A stretch of DNA of 64,000 bases. Origin: Taenia hydatigena. Its lineage: Eukaryota > Platyhelminthes > Cestoda > Cyclophyllidea > Taeniidae. The notes below the pieces were generated by a model. The model had not been told where the DNA came from. It saw nothing but the letters and a program-made list of their open reading frames with translations, and ran no database searches. Positions 36,701-49,700 of this stretch are shown here, one piece after another; within the stretch, counting starts at the first letter, position 1, and each line of letters opens with the position of its first letter. Position numbers and translations under genes: made by a program. The DNA is taken from NCBI GenBank assembly GCA_036345935.2, contig JADWOT020000006.1:20414967-20478966 (forward strand), given 5' to 3'.

Positions 36701-39700
36701 TTAATTCTATATAATGCCATTGTGTTTTATTTTGGTTAATTATGCATCGCCTTTATACGAATAATTGCGCTTGGATGCATTTCATTTAAAAACGAGCAAT
36801 TGTCTCAGAGTCAGGGATATATGGGTGGATTTTCACAGATGGTAATAGTACCCACGAATAAAAATAGACTAAAATACTTGAAAGGTAGGTGACCTGTCAC
36901 TGCGTTGCACTGCCCATTATTAGGTAGGCTGACTAGAGGCACATTAAGGATTCAAAAAGCATACTAATGATTGCTCAATCAAGTCATAATTTCCTAAAAT
37001 TCTAATTTGCATGTGAAAACGAGTCGGATATTGCAGTCGCTGCTATGAGCCGATCACTGTAGCCGGAAAAAATGCTACTCCAAATCTAGCATGCACTATT
37101 ATCTTCCTCTTTATCTTACCCACAGAAAATTTAGAGAAGAAGGCTGCATAATTGTTGCTGTTCTGCATTTATTAAAGGGTAGCAGTTACAGAATGCAAGT
37201 CGACAAATTCCCTCTACATGCAGCTTCATCTTCTTCATTGTTAATGCCTGCATTACAAGTGTTCGACATGGGCTGCACATTGTTTGATCAAGATTTGCTT
37301 ATTCAAACCGGGTGTCTTGGAGTAAATAACCAGATAAAAGCACTAAAATTAGACGTAAAAGTAAATGCACTGCGGACTACCCAAGCGCATGTATTTGACT
37401 AAGATCAAGCCAATTTTTACCTTAGAACTAGGGCTAAACTGATGCACGGCAACACAAAGATGTAGCAGTACCGCAATGCATGACCATGAACCGTTTTCCA
37501 AGTGCAAACTTAACATAATCAGCTGTGGACTGTTCTTTAATGTGTGCATCGCATGAGACTACGGGATCTGACCGCTCTCATAGTCTTTATTTCGTTGACT
37601 ATTCACTCACAGAGAAGAGCATTCAAGCCTATCCGTGGGAAGCAACTTGGTCTCGACAATTACGTACCTTTCTGACACAGTGATAAGTTGACAACCTCAC
37701 TACATATATATTAATGTCAATAGCTTACAATTTAGCTAAAAAGTCTGTCTATGTTGACGCGGATAACTGGCCGTATGAGAGAGGGTTAAATTCAGCCCAT
37801 AACCAGTGCGCAATTACCATGGGCTTGAGTTCTCAACACAGTTGAAAATAAGCATTTGCTCAAATTTTATTATTATAAAGGCCTAATCATCGTCTAAGTA
37901 TACCAAAACTCTTGGATTGGAGGAGGTATACCTATCGCTTCTTGGAGAGCATCAATCGATCCCGAGCATGTAACGTTGCGAAAGCATAATGAGCTGTTAT
38001 TTTATGTCCTGTTCCCTTTGTCATAAATTATTCACTTCGCAACTTTGGCTTCTTAATTGTTACATTACAGTTTTAATGCAATGTGCTGACTAAAAGTAGA
38101 AAAGCTCCTGTTACCAATCAAACATTATAAATTCCGCTCTCTACTTTGCACAATAACGCAGCCAATAGACGTCGCCATTTGCCCGACCAACTGCAGCGTC
38201 ACCACTAGTCATACTAGTTTATGCCATAACAAACTTTGTCTTTAAACACTCACACCTCATTGGCGATTGAAGTGCATTCGCGATTCGTGTATTTAGACGA
38301 CGCATTTGTATTTCAGCATGCTTATTGCAATACACTTCAATACTCATCTGCGTTTCGCAGAGGAGTATTGCCTTATTTAAAATCAAGGCAAAATACTCTG
38401 TTTTCACTGATTTTTTTGCATTTTTATTGAGGGCATTAACCAAATGCAGAAGTAGCACGATCTGTGTCTATCTCATAGACATTCAAGTTGAGTTATGATG
38501 GTGGCGATAACATACTCAAGGTGTGGGCACCTCCGGAAGGGCATTTACACAAATCGCGACCCAGGATAATCATGCTACTGCACAATTTCTTTAGTGATTC
38601 AAATTTTGAGCAGTTGTTTGCACAGAAAGATAATGATTTAGCTCGATAAGCATCGGCAAAACGATACCAAAGCAAAAGTGTAGTTCCTTCGGCACTACAA
38701 AATCTGTGGGCTCGCACTACTTCGTTTGAGGTTGAGTAGAACTCCTATGCAATCTGCGCACTGCTGCTAGATGTTTTGTAAAACCTCGTATGCTGACAGG
38801 TTCTTTTGTTAAAAATGACCCATTCACAAAGCAGAAAGTGCTAACATAATCTCAACCAAAGAATAAATGTAGTCTTGGAGCTGATCATTTGCTAACATTG
38901 CATGATTGAATAAATTCGATGCTTTCCTTCATTTCAAAGGTGAGAAGAACTATGCGTGGGGACTTCGGTGCTGTGCCTCTTAAGAGCATTGTGCTAACGA
39001 CGGCGAATAAAGTGTGTCTTACGATTGTTAAATGCTTGAACGAAAACAATAATGAATGTGTTTGTGGTGTTCCGTAATGCTTGCGGATTGCTATTAATTG
39101 GTGAATGTTCTTTTTGACATTTAGTCCCCTTTTAAGCCAGTATCAATATTTTTTTTGTGCTGCAACGTATGCAGACATTGGTTTTATTGGGTGCGATTTC
39201 GTGAACAGCTTAATGTACTTACAACTTAACATTGTGGCTGAAAAGCTATTGTGTTTTTAGTTATAAGCATTGAGCAAAATTACACCTAAAAAACCTTTTT
39301 TCACAAATAAAATTTTCGCAATAAAAATATCAGTATTTTTTTGTAAAAAACAGATACAGTTAAAGTTAGGTGACACCATACGTGCATCAAACTGCAAAAT
39401 TTTTAACTATAAATAGCAATATTTATACGAGCTCGAGTCCTTATTCGAGTGTCTTCATTAGAACTATAGTAATTTTTACCATAAATTAGTTAAAAGCGTT
39501 GTATTTAAGTTAAGTTGTCGATATGATCAGTGCATGCGAGAATCTTGTTTTGCCGCAGATAATAACACGGAGGGTAGTAACGAGCAAGTTTAACTTAGAT
39601 GATCAGCACATCGGTGCGAAAATGAAAACATCCTTACATCTATTTATGTCTTCAATTTTGTTGAGACAAGCACGTCTGTGCTAAAATTTGGTAAAATGTT

Positions 39701-41690
39701 TTACTTCATTACGAAATGCCTACACGTGCAATGTAGTTGTTAGTATGAGTGCATCTTCAATTGGCTTAGGATTTAATTTAAACTCAATATAATTGTTGTA
39801 AGTTTTGCCTATTACACGTCAATCAAATGTTTTTGTTGATACTACTTTTATTGATTCTATGTTGGCTGCTATGTCGCGTTATTAGAGAGCTGATGATATG
39901 CAATCTCCCAATTTGCTTTGCTGCAAGTTCATTATTAAAGTCGGCTAGTTACTTTGTCCATAGCATTATCCACTCATAAAGAAATCACTTTTGTGAGTCA
40001 AGTTTATTTGGGTGTAACTTTGAAGCCTTTTATTTAAAACCACACTAGTGACACATCGTGCAGTCTAAAGACAGTACCCAGATTTGCATACAGGGTCATA
40101 ATTTTCATGTCAACTCTCATGGTAGATTAATTGAGAATTCTCCCTATAATCCTCATTAAATTGCTTTATGAATCTTTTACTATAAGGTTGCGTAATCCGA
40201 AAAGATTTGGCGTGCTTAGCCTTCCTAAAGTTGTGCTGAGCTGCAGAATTACTAAAGTCGAGTAAATAAAAACTAAATAAGGACAAGAAGAAACAGAGAC
40301 CGGATTACGTGCATGAGCAGGAAGATATTATGGCACATGACTTCATTACTTGCGGCGGCTTAAGCCCAATGGAATTAATTGCTCTGTTAAACAAGTTCGG
40401 AAGTAAGTGCAGAGAAAAGGGAAAGTTTTTCATTTAGTAACGATTGACTTGTAATTTGTAAAGGTAGAGTATTATATGCTCAAGTTCAGTGGATTTTTGG
40501 ACCATTAAATGCCGACTTTTAAGACATTGTCGTAAAGAAATCGACATATTGTGCTTAGTGCATAATTTTAAAGTGGAGAAACAAGAAGCTAGCATGCATG
40601 TACAAAAATCAAGAATTAAATTTTGAGTAAAAAGATGCAATCTCTAGAATACTCTACATCCATGTAACTTTACCCTGCATATGATCATGCTTAAACTGCA
40701 GTCGTTTTGGTAGGCTTTTTTTGAATGGTATTTTATTTGTGCAGAATTTAATTTACACGCAAGTCAGATCTCTAGTAGATAAAAATAGCCACAAAGATGA
40801 TTTTTTACTCTTCATATACTTACAAACACCCACAAACATATTACAGCGAAAAAAATTTGGGTACGTTTTGCTTTACCTTTATGCAATTCAAAACTCTATT
40901 AACTTGCCATGTCTACTGCCAGCATCACGCACACTTTTCAATGCAGACGCATTGCCGGCTTAATATACTCAGTTGGATATATTTTTACGTTACTATCAAA
41001 ATAGTTAGCAATGAATATCTGAAGCAAGGAATCCCTTTGCATTATGTATCGAATGCCTGGAGCGAAGCGGTCATTAGATATCGACACGGCCTTCGCAGTC
41101 CTATGGTTTTGAGTCTCTAACAAATTCTGCCATTCACAGCAGAAATTCTTCTTTTGTCCTTCAGGTATAGAGCTTTTTTAGTTAGTAAATTGTGATTTTA
41201 GACTGCATTTTGGCTGCTCGCTGTCACCACAAATGCACGCCTTCGGCACGTCTATACACGCGATGGATAAAAAACTTCTAAACATTTTTAAGAAAAGCGG
41301 ATTAGCCATAGTTACTAAAAATCTAAAAAACAGTTCCAAACTCTTATGACTGTTTTTGTGAGACTGCATTGCTCATTGCTTGTTCAGACTCAAACGGTAC
41401 TCCCACATATCAGAGCAAGAACGGAACGACAGATTATCTTACACGTATACTTTTCTGAGCGTCGAATTGAATCGGCATTACTATTGCCTCTTTGGCATTG
41501 TTTTAAGACCCATTATACAAAATACCGACTAACATGCTTCTTCATTGTCAAATGGCGCTATTATGCAAGCTTTAATTAATCCGCATATTCTCGTGTCCAT
41601 TTACATTTCTCGTATGTTTTACACACCAGTCCACGAAAGCCGAAAACATTAGACAGGAATAGTGGGACCGCAAACCTGGGAAATTATTAT
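30720..41690. other. Long gene-poor stretch
   Basis: About 11 kb without a supported gene. The largest frame is 133 codons (32284-32685, plus) and shows no domain. A minus-strand frame of 58 codons near 34695-34880 is compositionally protein-like (acidic and hydrophobic blocks) but unidentified and flanked by stops. One tRNA-like fragment is listed separately at 36307-36365. Confidence 0.4.
36307..36365 (+). repeat. tRNA-like fragment, possible SINE head
   Basis: The stretch begins TAGCGCTCATAAG (similar to a Pol III A box and tRNA D arm) and ends GCGGTTCGATTGTCGG, close to the B-box consensus GGTTCGANTCC. Spacing between the two boxes is tRNA-like (about 30 nt), but a full cloverleaf is not evident. 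It may be an old tRNA-derived SINE head. Confidence 0.3.
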
Positions 41691-41709
41691 TTCTCACAAA
41701 ATAATTGTA

Positions 41710-44700
41710 CTATAAATGCAGTCCCCTGATCCACATGCATCTTCCAAGGATCCATATTAAAAGGATAGCTAAAACGTGAAGCACAATAAACGAGAATTGA
41801 AAAAAATGAATGCAGAGTAAAAGAAAATGTAGGTGGGGATCTTTCAAAGGAGTAGTTTGAAGGCGAACCACAAACACCCGATTTGTCAATATTTATCGCT
41901 GCTTTGGATGGAATGCATTAAGAAAATGACTCTTCAGCAAAAATTTTCTCCGCATAAAGAACTTACTCGTAATTTGAAGTGACTTTTGATTTCCTAAAAA
42001 TACTGTGTGAGTTGAGTGATTTCAGGTGCATTATGTAGAGGCATCAAGTAAGATTGCTATTGCTTTCGCCCTTTGAGTCATGCTGCAGTAATTTCCAAAC
42101 CGCAAATTATATAAGCAGGCACTAAATGTCTTTAGGGTTTCATTATTTTGTGCTAAATTTCATTCGCCGCGTAATTAAGCAGTGGCAGCATTAAAGCGAA
42201 GGGCTCCTTAAAGCAGCCCGTTTTATGTGTGCGCGCGTGAATGAACTTTACATAAAATCACACTTACCACTTGATGTTGTAGCTGTTAAACAGGTGCTAA
42301 CATCTTAACACTCATTAAATGCATTCATAAAGAATGCAAAGGCAAGGATGATCCAATCACTTCTGTTTACTTGCTTTACATCAACTAGTCTGTGGTTCTG
42401 ATGAGGTTAATTGAAGTGGCTTAATAAATTTTTAACATAATATAGCAAATAAAACATTGGACTCCCAAAATTTCGTTCAAATTCTAAGTCTGTTATTGAC
42501 TAATTTTTAATTGCTTAAAACAAAACTGGAACGCTTGGGTGCATTGTGATTAAGTGACTACTTTGAAATTCCTCTCGCGGATGCAGTCTAATTTCTTAAA
42601 GTGTGATGTGTCATTAATCAAACCGCACTATCTTTTTAAAACCAACTTTAGATGTTAACATACTGAGCGATGTGTTGAGTCCATTAAATATCTTACCTTG
42701 TGCTATGGTGAATTCTGCAAAAACAAAGCCACAACTGGATGAAGTATATATTTACATAAAGGTACAAAACAATTTGGTACATATGCATGATATGACGTCC
42801 TTCGTCATGCATCGAATACACGTTCAAGAACATTAAGTTTTTACAAGCAAAGAGTAAATCGTTGGGCAAAGAAGACAAAAAGACGAAAACTAATATCACT
42901 CGGGGGATATTGTTTTAGACACAGAGATATGGAGAAGAAGGCAGGGAAGAAGGAAGTGTAGGACTAAGACTTTTTTAAGTAAATTCAAATTTAAGTTAAA
43001 AAAAATAAACCATATAAATCTCAGTTATTCAATATCGACGCAAGCAAATTGGCATGCATGATAAATGACGGAATTTTCGTTAAACTTACTCAAGCATTCC
43101 GCCATCTCCGGCGCCTCACCTACGGCGATGTAGGTGAAAGGAATCAAATAATCTCAAATTATCAATTTCATAAAAGCTCTTAATGTTAAACTTAAAATAA
43201 AACTATTTACTCAATCGACTTTAAGCTCTATTTACTGCTTTTTTCCCTAAATGAAGACAAAAAAAACGGGTTATCTGCATTTTAATATACCTTCCCGATT
43301 CCAATCAAGAGTGATTGACAAGAGGCTAGCAGGATGCCCCCAGGAGTATGTCACGTAATCTTCATTAACATCACGAGATATAGTGGTTTTGAATGTCATC
43401 CGATTTTTCGCTTCATCAATTGTAAGATCCCCTAAATCAAAGTTAGCTGTTAATGGATTTCTTCATTGGTAAACATGATGCAAATATGTTTATGAAGGTC
43501 GTGAACTTACTACATCCCCCATTTTTTAAAGTTTCAGAATTTCCCTTCCAGGAGCACAGTGGAGTCGCTTCTTTCTTTAGTAAAATCTAGAGTTAAATGT
43601 GGGTCTGGTTATTTCAAGCATCAAATGTATTGTAGCTCATCCCCACAAATATTGATTAATTGTGTTTAACTTGGAATAATAAAGTGTCTATAGGACAGAA
43701 ATTATTTTTACACTTAACTGCAGAAATTGCAACTCATTAACCCATACGCTTACACCTGCAAAATGGGCTTGTGCAAAATGGCATTTTGGCGCCTGGAATA
43801 CAACACGCGGATAAGAAGTGCTAGCTATTCTCGTCGTGTCTAATTGGGGGATAGCTCACTTGTTTGGCTTGATCAGTTCCGAATACTGCGAACTCAATTT
43901 CAACTTGTTGGTTCCCCTTTAAGAACCGATAAAGGGGCATCGAAGGCTCCACAATCACATCACCTGCGGATTGTCAAAAAATATTCAGATATTGCCCATA
44001 CATTTTACATGTCAGACCAGAGTAAACTAACTGAGCACCAAATTAAACGCTCCTGATAATACAGAATTTTCATTTAAATCGATTGTTCTTAATAAAAATG
44101 CCGCTAATTTTTTCTAAAATGATCCTGTGTTGCAAGCTGCATGCTGTTATGCTATTTAAAAGAGTGAATTTAAGAATTGTTCCATTCATATCAGAAAGTT
44201 ATTATTGTATGCAACCAAATTTCAATGATATGGATATGCTTACCTTTCCCTTGGGGAAAAAACCGACACTTTGGCGCAAAGTACACTGTGTATGTCACTA
44301 CGGAATCTTGTATTGTTAGGACTTTGTAGTTTGAGACGTTGTTTAGGCTAATCGTTAAAATGCCTGTGAAGAAGGTTGGAAATGATGAGTGTGGCACATG
44401 AGTGAGAATCACCTCACTTAGAGTAGAGTTCGCCCACCTGAGGAATAATCACATGGCTGACCCACAATGGCACCGCCTGCTTTGCACTTTCCATCAGTTA
44501 TCTTCATTGATATTTCCGTCCCATCAGGTGTGTAGATTCTACCTGCCTTCAATGCAGATTAACAAAACGAATAGTTTAAATAAATTTATCATCAGAAAAG
44601 GGCAGACTAGCAAATAAAAGCAAAATGTCAAATGGTAAATTTGACGCATTAAGTTACGACCAACCCTCTTCATCTACTGACCTATGATGACCTCAGGCTA

Positions 44701-45287
44701 TTTGGTGACAATATGTAGGTGTGTTTTGCCTGTCTCGAATGAAAATAACTAGTAGAGCTGAGTTACTGCACAAATAAGAAACAAAAATAAGAAATGAAAG
44801 TAAATCAAGACCATAAAATGGACTAAAAGTAGACGACCGTAAAGCAAGGGCACCTTTAGCTTATATATCCTAACAGCTTTATTGTACATAAGCATACTTC
44901 ATCACAACGCAAAGTAGTTAAGCAGCTGTAAACCTAGATCAACCTACGCCGACGAAATGTTGAGGGGTAAATAGAGGCAACGCAATGACCATTTCATTTG
45001 ATACTTACAAGAAAGTCATCCATCTTGAATTTCATTGGTCCAACTTTCCCTGTTGCGTCTGTGATAACACGAGAGCCCCATAGATCAGAATCAGCTTGTG
45101 CACCTAAAATTAAACAGATAGCTAATCTACGGAGGTTATTTCCTAATCCTTATGAAATCCTTCAAGTTGAAAATAAGACGTGGATAATGATAACTTGAGA
45201 GGTGCTGATTTAAACTGTGCACTTACGGACAAGCAATTGTAGAAGCAAGAATCTAAGGACAAGAGTTCCGATCATTATGACAAACAT
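41710..45287 (-). CDS. Micro-exon-type secreted or surface protein, 10 exons, unknown family
   Basis: Exons, high to low: 45287-45227 (61 nt), 45103-45009 (95), 44546-44438 (109), 44363-44244 (120), 43431-43291 (141), 43119-43090 (30), 42714-42697 (18), 42282-42268 (15), 41993-41967 (27) and 41768-41710 (59). All have AG acceptors and GT donors (mostly GTAAG). Exons 4-9 are symmetric phase 1-1. The sum is 675 nt, a complete 224-residue frame. It starts with a signal peptide (MFVIMIGTLVLRFLLLQLLV, likely cut after AQA). The body is beta-rich, with Cys 73, 84, 121 and 184 and an NVS glycosylation site at 97. The chain ends with a Thr/Ser/Gly/Asn-rich linker (186-205) and a hydrophobic tail (207-224, ILLIWILG...), suggesting a GPI signal or membrane anchor. 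I recognise no family; a relative of tapeworm GPI-anchored surface antigens is possible but untested. Exon 3 has an alternative acceptor 4 nt downstream that would break the phase. The 3' exon is the weakest. Confidence 0.68.
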
Positions 45288-45299
45288 CAAGCCTGAGGA

Positions 45300-46700
45300 C
45301 GGTTCCTTAAATACTCTTTTAGATGGAACAGAGGAGAATGTGATTGGTCCTTCCTCTTAATTCCACTGCTATGATTACTGAAGCTGTAGATTTGATAATA
45401 GGGTGCCTGTGCGTGGTCATAAATGCACAATTATTGTGCAAATTTACCAGCTAAAACTATTTTGTCAGATTATTAATGAAAACAAACGGCAGGTGCAATA
45501 AAATTTAATTATATTGTTTAAGGTTATTTAAAATTTGTCTTTCTGCATCGTGTAAGCTTACTCAACGCTTCTGATCCTTTGTATCTCCTACTTTAACAGG
45601 CCTGGAATGACCCACCAAGACAAACTTAGTAGAATTATCTTGAATTTACAGACTTGATCCAGCTGTTGGTGGGAAATAACGCAATCCGATCTAAGTATAA
45701 TGCGCACATACTTCAGCAATAAATCATCACAAGGTTTATCCCATTATTCAGGTATAACCCTCGGCTTCACAAAGGGTTCAGCTTTCACAAAGCATTATTT
45801 AACCAATTTTGAACCATGTCGTTCAAGGATTGTTCACAGTTAAAAATATGACGTCATTATTACCTAACATATGCTACATCACAGAAACACTTACTCCCAT
45901 TCAAAAGCGCCATCGAATGTCTTTAAAAGTATGTCATTTTTGATAAAAGAATGTGGTAATAACTTCCCCAAATTCACATAAACCTATCAGATGTTTCCAT
46001 TGCAATCAATGTAGTCAATTTCATTAGACGTGCCGGCGCAGCTTTTATAATGACTATTTTAAAAAGTTTCCTTGAGGTTAAAATTATTTGTCAGTTAAAT
46101 ATCCAACAAGTATGACCCGTTTTATCAGGCATCACTGGATACACTAATCAGCAAATGCCATACTGGCAGCATTAGAGTAAACAGCATATTTACGCACTTA
46201 TGCCCGTGTGGTTTGTAGTGCGCAAAGCACCGAAATATGGCTTCGATGAAGTACTAACATTAAAAAATTGCAAGCTAGTTAGCAGCGTGCCAAGAGTAAT
46301 ACAAAGAGGAACAAACACAGAAATTGTTGTTTTTATTTCTGAGCTTAATGTTTTGTGGCTACCACTAAAACCGGAATCAAAAGTCAATGACTGATGTGAA
46401 GGCATCAGGCAGAATAAAATGGAACGGAGGACAGAAACGCTCATGCGTATTTAGTTAATAATCGCAATGAACCGCAAAAATATTACACTTCTAATTCAGG
46501 CACTGCTTTTTTAAAAACATTATCACCAAGGTCAATTGGTAAAATTGTGCTGGACCACAGAAGTGTATTCCAAAGGTGCAAAATTTATCTGCATTGCTTT
46601 TGTGCACGTGTAGGGCACAAATTAGTATAACTCGTGATGATAATCCAGCCGATAATGCAAACGTAAACGTCTATTTGTTAGCAGATGGAATAGGCAGGAG
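45300..46700. other. Intergenic, upstream of the micro-exon gene
   Basis: Contains the putative promoter of the micro-exon gene (no TATA box obvious next to the start) and one 64-codon plus-strand frame at 46200-46394 with protein-like composition but no recognisable domain and no splice sites of note. No RNA gene seen. Confidence 0.35.
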
Positions 46701-46726
46701 ATGCAAAGTGATTTAAGCTTTTCCAA

Positions 46727-49700
46727 TTCTGGTGTGTCCTTTAGTTGGAGCGTGGTTGAAAGGTGGCTGTAAATCAGATTCGAGTCGTAAAGCTGTAATG
46801 CAGCAAGTGAGAATTGACAATTGTGTGTGGTGAACAGGTGAGGATAAAGAGAGCAATTGTTCAGTTGACAGCTTGCTTGAATTTATGGGGTCCAGATGAC
46901 ACATCAAACGCCTTTAATCGGTAACATCAAATAAATGCTAAAATTGCAAGGAGTGAGCTATAACAATAGAGTTATCGGCACGAGCAGGAGGTTAGGGATG
47001 CTTAACACCAATGCAGCTTCGAAAGGTGGTTATGCATAAGGTTTAATTGCTGCGCTTTATCCTTTTGTAGATGGTTATGTGAATCTAGGGGAATGCTACA
47101 GAGTGCCTTAAATTTTATTTGCTAACAAGCGGAAGTAGAAAATACTGGATGCCGCTAATTAGTTGTCAGTTTGGTTGTGGATTCATCACTCTGTCGGAGA
47201 GCACGTGATTCACTACACTAAGTACTACCGCCTAGATGACACGACGGGCTAGCTTCAAGTGTCTAACACAAGAGGTCCACATGAAAGCACAGGTTAAATC
47301 AAACAATGCACTGTGTACCGTGTGCAAATAACCCTACTAGGGCAGTCTATTCATGCTATAGAAGGCTAGCTATCGACGCTCATGTGGTGGTATACAGAAG
47401 GCTTTTAGTCAAAATCCGAAGGCATAGTGCAGACATTTGGGGTACCTAGTGTGCAAATAAACTGCTTTATCGTAATTAGGATTCAGACTAATAAGTCACA
47501 ACGCCAATAACAGACTTAAGCATTAGATAAATTTATTACAGATGAGTCGTCTCTAAGGAAGTCTTCAGATGTGGCTTTGAAATATCCGCATACCTTCAAT
47601 ACGACCACTTTAACATCCGAAAGATGATTGCTTAGTGTCGCATTTCCTTTCATTAGCGAAAAATCTGGATTTGAAATATTGAACATAACCCATCGGTTTA
47701 CCTCTTCCACACAATCGTGTAAGAGTTGGTCAATTTCAAATATCCAAGACATCTCACAATGGTGGTGAGGGATGTGCGTCATAACAGTATTAATAAGGAT
47801 AGCAACATCGTACTCATCTGGGCAGGCAGAAGTTGAAGCGTTTGAAATTGGATTAGATGCTTCTCACAGTCGGTAGAAAGTGCTTTGATGAAGGTCCTTG
47901 AGGTACTGATAAAATAAAAAATGTGCATGCTTCACACCCCAAGCTGCGTGTGTTAGCACATTACGGCTCAAGTTGCGCCGCTTCTTAGTTTCTCTACACA
48001 ACTTTTCTACTGGTGTCGAGACGAACTTGCATTTAGCAGTAAAACTAACTATTTTATGGCTCACATTAAAATGAATTAATTCTTGTCATGAGATCGAAAA
48101 TAAGAGTGTATTAATTTCAAAACGGAACATAGGCAACTTAAAGAACGCCTACATAAATGTTGGAGATATCGATCCATTTCGAAGTATTTGCATGACAAGG
48201 AGCTAAAAATGGTGCTAGTGAAAAGAATATTTTTACAATATGTTGTACGTGCATTGATAGCTGTTTACTGCGGTAGACTACTTTCTCTCCAGAACCCATT
48301 ATGTTTGGCAGTACACCCTACTCGAGTGTGTTACATCACCAACAGTGATTAAAAAGGAGTTGATGGCTCCCAAAGATAACCACTGACTGAGGCCTTTCGC
48401 CAAACTATTTTGCAAAATATTCGCTAAACAATAGCCATTGACTAGATTTTGCACTCTTCCAATTGAAATCAGTTAAAATTGAATTAAATTATACCAATTT
48501 ACCTTCGGTTCGCCCTATAATTCTACAAACCAAAATGAAAGAATAGTCGTACATGAAGAGAAAATCACAGGATCCAAGCATATATTTTACAATATGTTAT
48601 TTAGCTGCATAACAAGTTTCAGCAATATTCTCGTATAACCTATCATCCTGTAGTTGCGCTGAAGCATTTATTTGCCCTATTTTGTCACAACGTTCACTTC
48701 AGATGCAATGTCCAAATCACCTGTCCATTATTCCACCACTGCTGGTCAACGTGTCTCAGTATTGTTCACATTGAGTGCGTAATTGAGTTGATTTGGAAGT
48801 GTTAATGGTCTGAAGATCAGGAGTTTAGAATAAACTAAGGCTAAATAAGCGTGATGAAGGTATACTGAAAAATCGAAATGTGCAGATGGACAAGAACGCG
48901 AATCGATGCAGTACACGTTCGTTTCGACCCTTTCTGACCCACTCCATTCTAACGCGGGAAGGCAAGGCAAAGAGACATCGTCGCGCAATCATATAATAAG
49001 CTGGCTCTTAATGTAAACTGGCCATTATTTTGGCGATCGGACTGTCATCTCAACTGTATGTGAAGCTGCAATTCCATTAGCATTTCTTTTTAAATTCTCC
49101 TAGCTTTGCTACTTGCTTCCTAAGCATTTTATTTCAACCCACAGTACACCCTTATCTCGTCTCTCTGTTCGAAAATGAAACTTTATCCAAAGGAGTGGAA
49201 ATGAGTCAATAAAATGGTGGGAGGAAACTAAACTTACTGGACAAAAGGGAGAAGGATGAGCGAACTGATTATTTGTTGCGGCGTGGAACCATGATATGAC
49301 AAGGGATTGATTTGAGTGAACGAATTAAGTGGTGCAGACTTACAAACTCTTTTGGAGGAGGATCAGGTTTGACACACATGTCATTACATTAATGCCCTCA
49401 GCTTCTTAATAACTCTTCCATTGTTGCTTGCAAGAAGAGTAACTTAGAATTGTTCTTGAGGGGGAAAAATGCTGTCTGAATGCGCTATAACTTAAGAGTC
49501 GTTAATTTGCAGCTGAGGAGGGCGTGTAAAGAAAAAAGCTAGGAAGTATGGAAGTGAAGGAAATCAGATGCGACACTAGCGTAACGCAGGAATAAGTTCC
49601 TGAAATTGCCAGCTGAAAAATCACTTTTAATTTGGAAAAGAACTTGGTGTTCTTAATAATGATTGAAGTGGCTTGTAAGGAAAAATTGGACAAATTCTTA

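Noticed and set aside
43844..44319. Plus-strand frames of 70 and 78 codons
   Set aside because: Antisense to an intron and an exon of the micro-exon gene; no support of their own.
46200..46394. 64-codon plus-strand frame with protein-like composition
   Set aside because: No homology recognised, no splice sites, an upstream in-frame stop close by, and an overlapping minus frame of similar length; probably chance.
47516..47782. 88-codon minus-strand frame
   Set aside because: Lies inside repeat copy 1, and the matching region in copy 3 (58430-58640) is not open, so selection for coding is unlikely.
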